A stretch of 63,322 nucleotides of DNA from a virus. Numbering within the stretch: position 1 is the stretch's first letter; every line of letters begins with the position of its first letter. The stretch is taken from IMG/VR virus record IMGVR_UViG_3300022680_000066, positions 1 through 63,322 of that record, one strand, 5' to 3'. The notes below the pieces were generated by a model. It worked only from the letters and a program-made list of their open reading frames with translations. It had not been told where the DNA came from and searched no databases. The translations under genes and the position numbers were made by a program. Positions 23,728 to 33,235 of this stretch are shown here, piece by piece.

Positions 23728-25871
23728 GTTACCATCTCTCTCAAGGCATCTACCCTACGTTTGGTCAGTGCGACTGCTTTTCGCGCATTGACCTGCTTAG
23801 TTATTGTCCGTTGCCCCCGCGTACGAGTCAGCGAAATCTTGGCCGATGGTGGAACAGCAGCTTCCTCCAACAAATTAACCGGCATCTGCACATCGCCAAT
23901 CATTTCGGGAGCAGCGGCAGGTTCAGCCACCGCAGGCTCTGCTTCCACCGGCCCAAGATCCCGAACAACGAAGCGCTGTTGGCCCCCAATCTGCCGCTCA
24001 TCAACAGTAAAATTCTCCATCCCTAGCTTTTGAGCCGACAAGGTCGCGGCTTTCCGAGTCGTGAACGGTTGGCCCTTCACATTCGTGGCGACCTCACCGA
24101 AGTTGGCGGTAGATTCCAAGACTACAGCTGCTTCCGCTTGATCTGCAGCCACAACCAGAGCATCAGCTGCTTGCTTTGCTTGTGCTGCGGACTGTCCACT
24201 CCAGGCCGCAAATGCTTCAGGCTCCTGTTGGATCTGCTCTGCCATCTGCCGAGCCAATTCAGGGCTTTCATTTGCAACCTGCTCAGGCAGATATGTGCTC
24301 ATGGCCTCACCCGTGTCGACAGCTTCGTCCCGAGACAGTGGATCTTGCCCAGCAGCTACCTTCCCAAGCCGTTCACCGTACTGCCGAAGTGTTAATGGTG
24401 CCCATTTACCCGGCTCAGTCTCGGTGCGACCAGGAAGAGGAGCTGCAGTAACAGGCTCAGCAACAGGCTCAACCACCTCAGGTGGCACAGGCGGTACAGC
24501 TTCTTCAACTACTGGTGCTTCAGGCACAATCTCAGGTGTAATCGGCTCAGCAACCAGCTCCTTCTGTCGGAGCTTACTAACCACATCAACAGGTGTGTCA
24601 GTTGGTGCGACCTCCACACCATTCTCTTGGGCAATTCGAGCCAGACCCTCAGTCATGTTGGCTGGTAAATCCTCATCTCGGGCCTGTGTCAAGGCAATAG
24701 CATCGGGAGTCAACGCAGGAACAGGCGCAGGAACAACAGCTGCAGGCTCAGCGGGCGTAACTGTTGGTTCAGCCGCAGGGGCTGCAGGAGCTGGCTCCAC
24801 AACTGGCTCGGCGTCAGACGTCACAACCTCTGGCTCAACAATCCTAGGCCCAACAAACGGGCCAGCTGCACCTGCAACACCACCACCAAGCAAAGCACCA
24901 GCAGCAGTTGCATTAGCAATTTGACTCCAGTCCTCATCAGTCAATTCCCCAAAAAGTTCTTCATCTTTTGCCCAGCGCAAAGCAGCAATATTGGTCAGTT
25001 CTTGCAGGCCTTCAGTCAATCCCTCGGCTGTCGCACCCACAGCCGCAGCGCCACTAGCCCGTCGAGCCAACTCAACAGCCGCCGCACCTAGTTCCTTGTC
25101 TTTAAGAATCGCCTCCCTTACTCCTTTTTGGGCAAAATCACCCATGCCCATGCGCTTAGCCATTTGGTAAAGTGGTGTGAACTCCAATGCACCACTTATA
25201 CCCGCTACAGTTGTAGCCGGGCCAACCGCTTCCTCTGGTGCCACACCTTCACCCGTAATCTCTCCAAACGCTGCGCCGCCTTCGTACGCAGCAGCCGGAA
25301 TGAATCCACCCAGAAACGTACCCTTAGCCAGCGAACTCTTTATCTGACTGGCTGCCTCATCCTTCATCTCCTGTGTAACTGCTTTGCCTGCGACCTTCTT
25401 TCCGACCTCAGCTCCAGCAAGATGCTTCAGTCCCTTCTTAACACCGGCCTTAGCCAGCTGCCGTCCAATCACACCACCTACACCAAAACCCGCTATCTGG
25501 GGCAGCCCCTTACCGGCTTGATAAGCCGCCCAATCTCCAAGATCTCCAACACCTTTAATCTCTTCAATCGTCGCAATTTTGGGAGCCTGAGCACCAGCCG
25601 TCGATGCAGCCATCTCACGCTGGAAAGTCTCCAAGCCGCCCGCAACCACAGGATCAAGATACGGAGCCGCCGCCTCAGGCAGTACTGTCTTCAGTTGCTG
25701 AGCACCCAAGGCTAAGGCACCTCCACCAATCCCAACTGTCTCGCCCTTGAAAGCTTCAAACCCCTTTTCAAGCTCAGACAAGTTGCGCAGGTCAAGAGGT
25801 GCATCAAGCCCGCCTGGAGTCGGGGCCAGGTACCGAGCGAGCTGGTTTTTGGTGAAATCAGGTGCAGCCAT
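23712..25871 (-). CDS. Internal virion protein candidate, Ala/Gly/Pro-rich
   Basis: A 719-residue protein. The N-terminal half has many Gly/Ala helices (VGIGGGALALGAQQL, GFGVGGVIGRQLAKAGVKKG, ATAAGALLGGGVAGAAGP), typical of podovirus internal or ejection proteins that form membrane channels. Residues about 350-480 are an extended Pro/Ala/Glu/Val linker. The C-terminus is basic (TRTRGQRTITKQVNARKAVALTK is split by several K/R). GGAG precedes ATG 25871. It lies next to the giant polyvalent protein, the usual neighbourhood for ejected proteins. Confidence 0.65.
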   Translation of the reverse strand: MAAPDFTKNQLARYLAPTPGGLDAPLDLRNLSELEKGFEAFKGETVGIGGGALALGAQQLKTVLPEAAAPYLDPVVAGGLETFQREMAASTAGAQAPKIATIEEIKGVGDLGDWAAYQAGKGLPQIAGFGVGGVIGRQLAKAGVKKGLKHLAGAEVGKKVAGKAVTQEMKDEAASQIKSSLAKGTFLGGFIPAAAYEGGAAFGEITGEGVAPEEAVGPATTVAGISGALEFTPLYQMAKRMGMGDFAQKGVREAILKDKELGAAAVELARRASGAAAVGATAEGLTEGLQELTNIAALRWAKDEELFGELTDEDWSQIANATAAGALLGGGVAGAAGPFVGPRIVEPEVVTSDAEPVVEPAPAAPAAEPTVTPAEPAAVVPAPVPALTPDAIALTQARDEDLPANMTEGLARIAQENGVEVAPTDTPVDVVSKLRQKELVAEPITPEIVPEAPVVEEAVPPVPPEVVEPVAEPVTAAPLPGRTETEPGKWAPLTLRQYGERLGKVAAGQDPLSRDEAVDTGEAMSTYLPEQVANESPELARQMAEQIQQEPEAFAAWSGQSAAQAKQAADALVVAADQAEAAVVLESTANFGEVATNVKGQPFTTRKAATLSAQKLGMENFTVDERQIGGQQRFVVRDLGPVEAEPAVAEPAAAPEMIGDVQMPVNLLEEAAVPPSAKISLTRTRGQRTITKQVNARKAVALTKRRVDALREMVTCLSK

Positions 25872-25882
25872 CAAGAAACTCC

Positions 25883-25915
25883 GTATTTACGTTTGGCATC
25901 GTGCAAAACATATTG
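25883..25915. repeat. Member of the dispersed hairpin family
   Basis: Between two late genes: TTACGTTTGGCA (25887-25898), TCG, TGCAAAAC (25902-25909), then ATATTGCTACT. The half GTTTGGCA pairs with TGCAAAAC with one mismatch. It resembles 54698 (CAATACGTTTGGCACGG) and shares ATTGCTACT with the element at 2548. Confidence 0.55.
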
Positions 25916-26131
25916 CTACTTACCTGGGCGCCTAACTAGTTGAGCCAGCGGAATCACGCCTATCTCACGAGGGATCACCCGCTGCAGGCCCTGTGCCCGC
26001 GCAAGCGAGGCAGTATTGACCATTTCTTCCGTCATACGCCGATCTCCACCAGTCCGAGTAAGAGGATTCTTGGCATTAGCCTTATTACGTTTATCAGCTT
26101 GCTGATGCAGCTTGCCTATTGCGTCTGTCAT
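25916..26131 (-). CDS. Small basic hypothetical protein
   Basis: A 71-residue basic protein beginning MTDAIGKLHQQADKRN. ATGA overlap with the preceding gene stop and AGGTGG upstream support the start. Low-complexity KR/NA-rich N-terminus. Followed by a hairpin element. Possibly a minor virion protein; no family recognised. Confidence 0.5.
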   Translation of the reverse strand: MTDAIGKLHQQADKRNKANAKNPLTRTGGDRRMTEEMVNTASLARAQGLQRVIPREIGVIPLAQLVRRPGK

Positions 26132-27093
26132 TGTGCCACCTGTGGCCTCTGAGGCAGTCTTCCAGGGTACATCTGGTTAAGTGTTTGGACCAACCGCTTG
26201 TTAAACACCTGTGCGTTTTCAGCTGTGGACAAATCGACCTCTCCTGCTTGTGCAGCCTGCTCCTGAATCTGCCTCGCCACCCGAATCACGGCATCTGGTG
26301 GATAAACATCAGCCAATTGTCTCCCAGTAGCCGCAACAGTCTGGCCCTCTAAATCCGGAGCTGACAAAGGAAGCATCTCCTCGAATTGTTGACCGGCCTC
26401 AATCTGTTTCATAGCCCCGACCATACCCTTGTCCCCTGCTCCAGCGGCTCGAATGCGGGCAGCTTCCAATGTAGTCTCCTGGCCCCTCAATTTGAGAGCC
26501 CGTTCAGCCGCACCAGCTGCTTGTCTTTGCCCAAGCTCGACCTCCTTCAAACCCAGTTGTGCTTCCTGTGCTGCCTCTTCCCGCTGCGTCCTCCGTTGTG
26601 CAGCCTCAGCCACACGAGGAATCAGCTGTTGGCCTGTCCCAATCATACCCAGGCGAAATCTCATCAAGTCACCCAAATTGACATTGCCTTGCAGCTGGGG
26701 CATCGTAATCCCCTTGAGAGGACTCTCAGCCCGAACCGGCTTTCTAAAGAGAGTCCGTGGCATCGGCCGAGCCTGCTGCGTACGAAGAGCTTCTTCATGA
26801 AGTTGCTCAGGCGTCATAGGTGGCCGAATAGGTGCGGTCGGAGTAGCCAATTGATCTGCCCCTGCAGGCAAGGCCAGCTGAGCAGCGGTAGGTACAGGTG
26901 TGGGAAGCAAAGCTTCGTCATCAATCAAGGCCGCTTCCGGGGCCATCCCCATCGTACCAAAAGCCACATCTTGAAAAGCTCCTGGCGCAATCGGCTCAGC
27001 CCTCTTCGTTCGCTTAGGAAACTTAGGGATTTTGACTGTCGGAAAACCCACAGTAGGGGACAGACCTAAGTAGTCAAGTTCATTTTGTGGCAT
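26128..27093 (-). CDS. Virion protein candidate with helical core
   Basis: A 321-residue protein: a Pro-rich N-terminus (about 1-110), then a long helical, Gln/Ala/Arg-rich region (about 150-235, AAQRRTQREEAAQEAQLGL onward) likely to be coiled coil. It sits in the block of internal and tail-associated genes and is probably an ejection or tail-interior protein. AGAGGA precedes the ATG. Confidence 0.55.
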   Translation of the reverse strand: MPQNELDYLGLSPTVGFPTVKIPKFPKRTKRAEPIAPGAFQDVAFGTMGMAPEAALIDDEALLPTPVPTAAQLALPAGADQLATPTAPIRPPMTPEQLHEEALRTQQARPMPRTLFRKPVRAESPLKGITMPQLQGNVNLGDLMRFRLGMIGTGQQLIPRVAEAAQRRTQREEAAQEAQLGLKEVELGQRQAAGAAERALKLRGQETTLEAARIRAAGAGDKGMVGAMKQIEAGQQFEEMLPLSAPDLEGQTVAATGRQLADVYPPDAVIRVARQIQEQAAQAGEVDLSTAENAQVFNKRLVQTLNQMYPGRLPQRPQVAQ

Positions 27094-27104
27094 CTTTATT
27101 TCCT

Positions 27105-27932
27105 CTAGTCAAAAACAGTTGGGTTGTAGTTGCCGTCGCTATCGTGGTATCCGTCAAGCCAAGTAGTTACACCACCTTCTTTTATTCCGTGTCCTGTCTG
27201 GCTCGGTGGCGACACCCCATTGACATAGGCGCGAAAAGACGTCAATCCTGCTGAAGGATCTAATTTAGTCGACGGCAATGCAGTAGCGATACTTACCAAA
27301 CCACTGCCGCCCTGTGCAGTTAGTGAGTGTGCTCCACGTACTACCCCAGATGGGCTGACTCCCCAAGACACACTGTACGACGGTTCTATTGCTATACCTG
27401 CATTCCCAGAAACATCCAAAGCAGCGCTGTTTCCCTGACGACTACCAAAAGCAGACATCATACCACCAACAGTATTTCCACTGGCAGACAAATACAAACA
27501 TACAGAAACTGTCACAGTCCCTACATTAACCGGGACATTAAACTCCAGTTCTGCTGTGTAGCTACCTCTCAGTCTTGCCTGATACGTAGCCACCCCGGCA
27601 CTTAAGATAGATGATCCTACTCCCCAACCGTTGTATGCATCTGGATATCCAACAAGCGGCTCTATAACGTCTAAGATTCCTGTCCCACCATAACTTGTAT
27701 CGTAGTTGCCTGTGTCCGTTGTCCGATTAGCCCCACCTACAATATCAGCCCCAGCTCCATTCGGAGCAAACGCGCCGGAATAATTCCAATACTTGCCCAT
27801 ACCTCCTGAGCGGTCAAACTTATCAACAATAAAATCCACTTCAGGCAGAGCATTCGGATCAGGCTTAGCCATCAAAGATCTCACCAAATTCAAGATCTGA
27901 TTTATCTTCTGAAAAGATACCTTATCGTTCAT
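27105..27932 (-). CDS. Virion or tail-fibre-like beta protein
   Basis: A 275-residue protein rich in Gly, Ser, Thr, Val and Tyr. The pattern (TAELEFNVPVNVGTVTVSVC and LYLSASGNTVGGMMSAFGSR) suggests a jelly-roll or lectin-like receptor-binding domain. The N-terminal 35 residues are helical. Overlaps the coiled-coil gene by four bases (ATGA). Receptor binding is inferred. Confidence 0.5.
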   Translation of the reverse strand: MNDKVSFQKINQILNLVRSLMAKPDPNALPEVDFIVDKFDRSGGMGKYWNYSGAFAPNGAGADIVGGANRTTDTGNYDTSYGGTGILDVIEPLVGYPDAYNGWGVGSSILSAGVATYQARLRGSYTAELEFNVPVNVGTVTVSVCLYLSASGNTVGGMMSAFGSRQGNSAALDVSGNAGIAIEPSYSVSWGVSPSGVVRGAHSLTAQGGSGLVSIATALPSTKLDPSAGLTSFRAYVNGVSPPSQTGHGIKEGGVTTWLDGYHDSDGNYNPTVFD

Positions 27933-29752
27933 GCTGCACTCTCCGCAAGGCTAGCAATAGAACTCAAGGCTCCTTCTGCCCCGGCAATCTGAGTCTCATA
28001 CAGCCCAATTGCAGACTTAGCCGCGCCAGCCTTAAGCTCATCATAATCATTAATAACCCCCATAGAGGTGTTCAAATGGCTAGTGTTTTCCCTGGTTGCA
28101 GCTAAATACTTATTCGTCATCTCCACATTTCGTTCATAGGAAATACGAGAATTGAACTGCTGTACGTCGAGCCCAGTCTTCCAAAGCGAGATATCTTCAT
28201 TATTGGCCTTAGCAAAAGCATCCGTCTCTGCAACCTTAGTTCGTAGCTCAGTCTCGACCCTTTGGAGTTGCAAGTTTAAATTCTGCCGTTGCTCCGTCAA
28301 GTTCCTCAACTCCGCATCAAACTGGCTCTGTTTGAGTTGCGAAGTTTTCAACACAGTCCCGACCTGTTGATCATGAGCCGTAAGCTGACTGTTAAATACG
28401 TCCAGTTTCAGGCGCTCTCCCTGAATCTCAGTAGCAAACGCATCAAAAGCATCTCGTCGCCCACGGGTTTGAGCAATATAGACTTCTGTCTCAGATTTGG
28501 ACTGCTCCAGCTTCAGTGTCTCAATCTGGACTTCAACCTCCGTACGTCGGTCACGGGCAATCTGGGCATCGTAAAATAACTTCACAGCCCCAAGCAACTG
28601 CTGATACAGCTGAACACGGGTAGTATTCCGTTTGTCCTCGGCATCAATATGCTGAAGCTTCATTCGATATTCTTCGACCTTGGCCAGCACTGTCTGCAAA
28701 TGCTCAGCATGAAGATCTCGGTACAACTGACGCAAGGAAATATCCAGCTCAAACAACGACACAGCTGCGTTATGGAATCGAATAGCAAAATCAGCCGTGC
28801 TCTCAGCTGCCCGCAAAGCCCGATCCTCTTTGGAGGAGGTATACGATAGCAGGGCTTGTTCCAAACTCAAGCCTTGTTGCACAGCAAATTGCCTTGCCTG
28901 CACATATCGCTCACTGCGTTGGAGAAGAATTTCCTTATTCACGTCCGATAGTGCTGCCGCGCCCCTCTGAACTTCTTGTTGCTCAGCCTCATAAAGCATG
29001 CCGGGTGGAACAGGGAATTTACGAGCAGCCACCCTTTCCCGTACTTGTCTGACATTCACACTTGACTGCCGATTCTCTCGATCTCGTGCCCGATCAAAGA
29101 GTGCCTGCTCATCCGCCGAGTCAATCCCATAACCACCATTCGTGAGATCCTCAACCAACAGAGTATCTAGCGCCGTCAACAGCTCAGTCGAATATGCAGC
29201 CTCCTCAAACGAAAAGACATTCTCAGGAGCAACCAACGTGTTGACAGGCAAAGTCATATCTACAGCCAATACATTCAACTCATCTGGAGCAGGCAACGGA
29301 CTCTCATCCAACGACGGTTGGTCTGGAAAAGTTGTTTCTATCCAATCGTGCAGAGTCACATCCTGAACCACATGTGCGCTAGGTGCAGTCGGCAGTGGAA
29401 CATCTGGTTTTTCTGGAATAGTTATTTCCGGTGCAGTAGCTGTAAGCTCAGGAACAGTATCATCTGTCCACAAAGTCGGAAGCACCGAGTCAGCTACATC
29501 AGGAACCGTCGGCTTCTGAAAAGCTGCCAAATCCTCCAACCCGGAAGGCTCAGCATAACTGACCTGAGTCGGCTCCGTGATATTAATATTATCCCAGATT
29601 AAAGTAAGCCCAGGCTTAAGAATCCAACTTCCGCTTAAATTAAGCTTATCCTCAGTCGCAATCTCGCCCAACTCATTCAGATAATATTGAGCATCCGATA
29701 TAGCAGCGTCAGCTCGTGCATTTGAATCAGCAATAATCGTACTAACAGCCAT
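27929..29752 (-). CDS. Long coiled-coil virion protein
   Basis: A 607-residue protein. Residues 60-190 are Pro/Thr/Glu-rich and extended; residues about 200-560 form an almost continuous alpha-helical coiled coil rich in Q, E, R and L (for example LQLQRVETELRTKVAE). The C-terminus is Ala-rich. Such a shape suits a tail-interior, appendage or scaffolding role. Start overlaps the previous stop (TAATG). Not matched to a named family. Confidence 0.6.
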   Translation of the reverse strand: MAVSTIIADSNARADAAISDAQYYLNELGEIATEDKLNLSGSWILKPGLTLIWDNINITEPTQVSYAEPSGLEDLAAFQKPTVPDVADSVLPTLWTDDTVPELTATAPEITIPEKPDVPLPTAPSAHVVQDVTLHDWIETTFPDQPSLDESPLPAPDELNVLAVDMTLPVNTLVAPENVFSFEEAAYSTELLTALDTLLVEDLTNGGYGIDSADEQALFDRARDRENRQSSVNVRQVRERVAARKFPVPPGMLYEAEQQEVQRGAAALSDVNKEILLQRSERYVQARQFAVQQGLSLEQALLSYTSSKEDRALRAAESTADFAIRFHNAAVSLFELDISLRQLYRDLHAEHLQTVLAKVEEYRMKLQHIDAEDKRNTTRVQLYQQLLGAVKLFYDAQIARDRRTEVEVQIETLKLEQSKSETEVYIAQTRGRRDAFDAFATEIQGERLKLDVFNSQLTAHDQQVGTVLKTSQLKQSQFDAELRNLTEQRQNLNLQLQRVETELRTKVAETDAFAKANNEDISLWKTGLDVQQFNSRISYERNVEMTNKYLAATRENTSHLNTSMGVINDYDELKAGAAKSAIGLYETQIAGAEGALSSIASLAESAA

Positions 29753-30846
29753 TAGTTCACCCGCCCTTGCAGTACCTGCTCAATAAGACTCATCGAAGCG
29801 ATTTCAAAGTCAACCCCTTTCACATTCCTCAAGCCGGGTTGCCAATATCTGCCCTTGTGCCCACGGCCCGGCTTCACCCTCGTGTTGTGTATGCCTTCCT
29901 TTCGAGGAGAGAAAGCCAACGCATATTCCGGCTCATCATCCACACTCACAGAAAACATCAAATCCCCTTCCGCTTTGCAGCCCACATAAACAAACGGAAC
30001 TCGCTTGTTTTGATCAGAGCCAAAATCGTCAAAACCAAACTTAATCTCTGTGTTGATTTCCGCTCCGGCATCATCCGCACCCTCAAGCAAATATATTCCA
30101 TCTGAGGCCACACCAAAGTATTGGCCTCCATGACAAACAAGAGCCGTAAACGGGAACTCTGTATAATTCGCGACCTTTGCATTCTCCACATTCATACACC
30201 AAGCTTCAAAAACCTCAGCCAGCACAGCCTCGGCTTCGATCAGCAGTTCCGGCAAAGGAGCAATCAACGTGATCGTGCTGCTTGATCCAGCCAAAGCTGT
30301 TACATCCAGTTTTGGAAGCGGAGCCTCCAACGAAACAGAAGACTCGCCAAGCCCAAAAGCTTCAACCAACAGGGTAGGTAGAGCTGCCTCAAGCTCAACC
30401 GTTGCGACGCTGCCCGATACGGCAGTGACAGCCAACACAGGGAGACCGGGTTGTAAGGAAACAGAAGCAACCTGATCTCCAAAACCATCAATACCCAGCG
30501 TCGGCAACGGTGCTACAAGGCTAACAGAAGCAACCCCACCTGTTATTGCAGTAACTTCAAGTGACGACTCACCGACCAGCTCTACTGTTGCCCCAGTTTC
30601 AAGTAACAAATTGGGCAGAGGGGCCTCAAGATCAACTGTGGATACCCCTCCAACTACAGCAGTGACAACGCAGTCAGTTGGCTCAGGCTCGTTCTCAAGC
30701 GTAACACTTGCAACAGTGCCAGTTAAAGCAGTGACCTCCAGAGTCGGATCATCTGGGGTCAGCTCAACAACAACCTGATCCGATATAGAGGTTATCTCTA
30801 AAGTCGGATAGTCTGCAACAAGCGAGACTGTAGAGGTAGTCGACAT
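29752..30846 (-). CDS. Tandem-repeat tail or fibre protein (21-residue repeats)
   Basis: A 364-residue protein. Residues 1 to about 212 consist of about nine imperfect 21-residue repeats with consensus ASVSLEAPLPTLxVTAxxG. The C-terminal 150 residues are non-repetitive and contain Cys and aromatic residues, ending in a likely beta-sandwich. The repeat region should fold as a beta solenoid or beta-strand stalk, as in tail fibres. The neighbours are other tail-like proteins. Confidence 0.6.
   Translation of the reverse strand: MSTTSTVSLVADYPTLEITSISDQVVVELTPDDPTLEVTALTGTVASVTLENEPEPTDCVVTAVVGGVSTVDLEAPLPNLLLETGATVELVGESSLEVTAITGGVASVSLVAPLPTLGIDGFGDQVASVSLQPGLPVLAVTAVSGSVATVELEAALPTLLVEAFGLGESSVSLEAPLPKLDVTALAGSSSTITLIAPLPELLIEAEAVLAEVFEAWCMNVENAKVANYTEFPFTALVCHGGQYFGVASDGIYLLEGADDAGAEINTEIKFGFDDFGSDQNKRVPFVYVGCKAEGDLMFSVSVDDEPEYALAFSPRKEGIHNTRVKPGRGHKGRYWQPGLRNVKGVDFEIASMSLIEQVLQGRVN
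30210..30840 (-). repeat. 63-bp tandem coding repeats
   Basis: About nine imperfect 63-bp units encoding the 21-residue repeats. The clearest four are consecutive: ASVSLVAPLPTLGIDGF, ASVSLQPGLPVLAVTAV, ATVELEAALPTLLVEAF and SSVSLEAPLPKLDVTAL. One unit near residues 75-100 carries an insertion. Confidence 0.75.
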
Positions 30847-30854
30847 GAATTACT

Positions 30855-31715
30855 TTAGCCAGCTTGTTCAGTGTACTCGAACTCAGTCACAGTCTGAGTC
30901 GCCCCATTAGCAATCGAGGTACTAGACATATTCATCTGAGCTCCAGAAGTCGCACATGCTCCATCAAGCCGAGCAAAAGTAGTCGAAGCCGATCCAGGAG
31001 TATCGCCATCTTCGTAAAAGCGAAACCAGCCCGCAGTCCCTGCGTTGCTGGCCACACCCTGCCAAGTCTCAGCATCAGCCTTAGTCACCACACCACCGAC
31101 CGATACATCAAAAGTCAAGCCTGTCGACCCATCACCACTCTCAGTCAGAGTATACAGCAGCGTACCGCTTGCTGCTGTGTCTGCATCAGTTGGTTGCGAA
31201 CCAGTATACACGTTGCACTTACAGTTCCGCATGATCCCACGGAATCCGTCTTCAGCTTCATGAAATACAAGTTCATCAAACAACGAAGTCTCTGTGGCGG
31301 TTGCATCATCAGACTGCAAGGTAATCCGTGTAGTCGTGGCTGTGGCCACAAATGGCACACTGTAGAGCGTCCAAGCTGCATCACTTAACGGAATACCCAC
31401 GTTGATCGAGTCAGCATCGCCAGTAGTTCCAATCAATAAACGACCTGAAGCAGCGGTGCCCTGTTTGAAATAAAAATCAACCATATAGGCTCGACCAACT
31501 ACAGTCGTAATATCCTGATAAGCTTGTCCAGGATTGACTCCGCCTGTCTCAGCAATCTGCAAACAATTTCCAGACTGTCCGCCAGCAACACTCGAAAGCG
31601 TTGCGCTGTCTGATGTCCACCCAGTCGTATCGGAATCAAAAGTCCCATTAGTCGCCATTTGTGCTTCAATGCCTAGCATCTTATTGCGTAGGCCAGTAGA
31701 ACGTCTGAAAGCCAT
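30855..31715 (-). CDS. Tail protein with carbohydrate-binding-like N-terminal domain
   Basis: A 286-residue protein. Residues 18-150 (NGTFDSDTTGWTSDSATLSS, LQIAETGGVNPGQAYQDI, YMVDFYFKQG) follow the CBM4/9-like jelly-roll pattern seen in phage adhesins. Residues 160-286 form a second beta domain with CKCNVYTGSQP. AGAGGAG precedes the ATG. Probably a receptor- or capsid-decoration-associated protein. Confidence 0.6.
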   Translation of the reverse strand: MAFRRSTGLRNKMLGIEAQMATNGTFDSDTTGWTSDSATLSSVAGGQSGNCLQIAETGGVNPGQAYQDITTVVGRAYMVDFYFKQGTAASGRLLIGTTGDADSINVGIPLSDAAWTLYSVPFVATATTTRITLQSDDATATETSLFDELVFHEAEDGFRGIMRNCKCNVYTGSQPTDADTAASGTLLYTLTESGDGSTGLTFDVSVGGVVTKADAETWQGVASNAGTAGWFRFYEDGDTPGSASTTFARLDGACATSGAQMNMSSTSIANGATQTVTEFEYTEQAG

Positions 31716-31727
31716 GATTATCTCCTC

Positions 31728-32897
31728 TTAGCTTTGTAATACAGTAATAAAATGGTTTTGGCCGTCATACTGCCTAAACATTGACGTACCCTTCTCTCCA
31801 GCAAGAGAATCAATCTTGCGCTCAGTTAAATTGACCAGCCGTCCTCCCGGCAACCCGGCACAAATTCCACGAGGACTAGCCCACACAGGTATACGATCAT
31901 CAATACCCTCGCCCAACAGCCGACCATCCACCATCGTCAATGAGCCCGGAATCATCCCATAGTCTGCTTTTCCGTCAGCAACCAACTCTCTAGGATTCGT
32001 GCCGCCCAGGAAATAAACATGATCTGTAGTCCCTACAAACAGCCCATCAGACACAACTCCGAAATCCTCCACTCGCTCACCGAAGCCAATAAAGTTGGTC
32101 GGCCTAGGCATCGAATGGTATTCTTCAGAATACACAAGAGATGAATCAAGCTTGAGCCATAGCCGTCCAGCAAAGTACCGAATCGAGCCGCCAACTGGCA
32201 TAGGCAAAAACCCTTCCAGATCGGCAGGAACACCCAGTTCCGTACAGTCTCCCACATACGAAGGGGCTACAGCTATGTCGAAGTCTCCGGCCTGATACAG
32301 TTCCTTCCCGTTCGGAGTCGATAAATACAACCGGACTTGATCAACATCACTCAGTGTATCAGCACTATCAAGCAAAGTGAAATCAATTCCCGTATCGCCC
32401 TCATACACACCTGCATGAGACATCGGGCCTTCATTTCCATCTTTCAAAAAGGCCAGGGCAAAAAGGTAACGTGCATCATTCAATGTCCCGACAAGGGCCG
32501 AAGATGTACCTGGTATTTGCGGTCTGGGTATATTCCAACTCCGATTAACACCTTCAACCAACACACCACTGTCTTGTTGGGTGCTCCAATAAATCTTACC
32601 CTCAGGAGTTCGGCAGGCATACAACTCAGATGAGTCAAGCAACCCAGAGACAAGAGTTGTGGCTGTATAATCACTCTCCAGCCGCTTCAACGCATCACCT
32701 TCAGTAAACAAGAAGTATGACTGCCCACCTGCAGCTGCAACAGGAGTCCCACTATAAACTTGTGTCCGCCCTGGCCGACGTTTAGCTTTTCCGCCCCGCA
32801 AATGATCTATGTTATTGGCAACTGTCAGTCCAGCCAAGCCAATTTCATAATCCTCGTCTGCAGTATTCAAGCCAGGAATGCCATCAAGCTTAGGCAT
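31728..32897 (-). CDS. Beta-rich tail protein
   Basis: A 389-residue protein with many short beta segments and Gly/Asp turns (RLYLSTPNGKELY, FAGRLWLKLDSSLVYSEEY, GLFVGTTDHVYFLGG), reminiscent of a beta-propeller. Proteins of this look are found next to podovirus tail genes. The start overlaps the previous stop (TGATG). Exact family not recognised. Confidence 0.6.
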   Translation of the reverse strand: MPKLDGIPGLNTADEDYEIGLAGLTVANNIDHLRGGKAKRRPGRTQVYSGTPVAAAGGQSYFLFTEGDALKRLESDYTATTLVSGLLDSSELYACRTPEGKIYWSTQQDSGVLVEGVNRSWNIPRPQIPGTSSALVGTLNDARYLFALAFLKDGNEGPMSHAGVYEGDTGIDFTLLDSADTLSDVDQVRLYLSTPNGKELYQAGDFDIAVAPSYVGDCTELGVPADLEGFLPMPVGGSIRYFAGRLWLKLDSSLVYSEEYHSMPRPTNFIGFGERVEDFGVVSDGLFVGTTDHVYFLGGTNPRELVADGKADYGMIPGSLTMVDGRLLGEGIDDRIPVWASPRGICAGLPGGRLVNLTERKIDSLAGEKGTSMFRQYDGQNHFITVLQS

Positions 32898-33235
32898 CAG
32901 GGTTTTACCTCTAATACAAGATCACGCACCCATATTAACCCGTTAGTGTTTGTTGTGTCAAATGTAATAAGTTGGCAACCTCTGTAGATCCCTTCGGTCA
33001 GCAGACCTGATGTTCCAAGCTGAAATTTAATAACCGGCCTGCTCACCCCAGGTCGCCAATCCTCAGACTCACTCCAATCAATATGACCGCTTCCATTCCC
33101 AGACGAATCAATTGTCAGGTCATCCACTACCAAATAGACTTTCGTGATGTGAGTCAAGCTCGTTAAAGGAACACCCGCTTCGAGAAGGAAGAGCGCAAAT
33201 TTATTATCACGGCTTAAACTAAATGACTCTCGCAC
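32897..33235 (-). CDS. Small beta-rich tail-associated protein, GTG start
   Basis: A 112-residue protein. GAGGAG lies 6 bases upstream of GTG 33235 and inside the end of the repeat protein gene, which it overlaps by 17 bases. The sequence resembles a small jelly-roll (VYLVVDDLTIDSSGNGSG, CQLITFDTTNTN, WVRDLVLEV). Probably pairs with one of the adjacent tail proteins. Confidence 0.6.
   Translation of the reverse strand: MRESFSLSRDNKFALFLLEAGVPLTSLTHITKVYLVVDDLTIDSSGNGSGHIDWSESEDWRPGVSRPVIKFQLGTSGLLTEGIYRGCQLITFDTTNTNGLIWVRDLVLEVKP

Noticed and set aside
25128-25715. 195-codon rightward frame opposite the 719-residue virion gene
   Set aside because: Shadow ORF with low-complexity, cysteine/serine-rich translation and no initiation signal.
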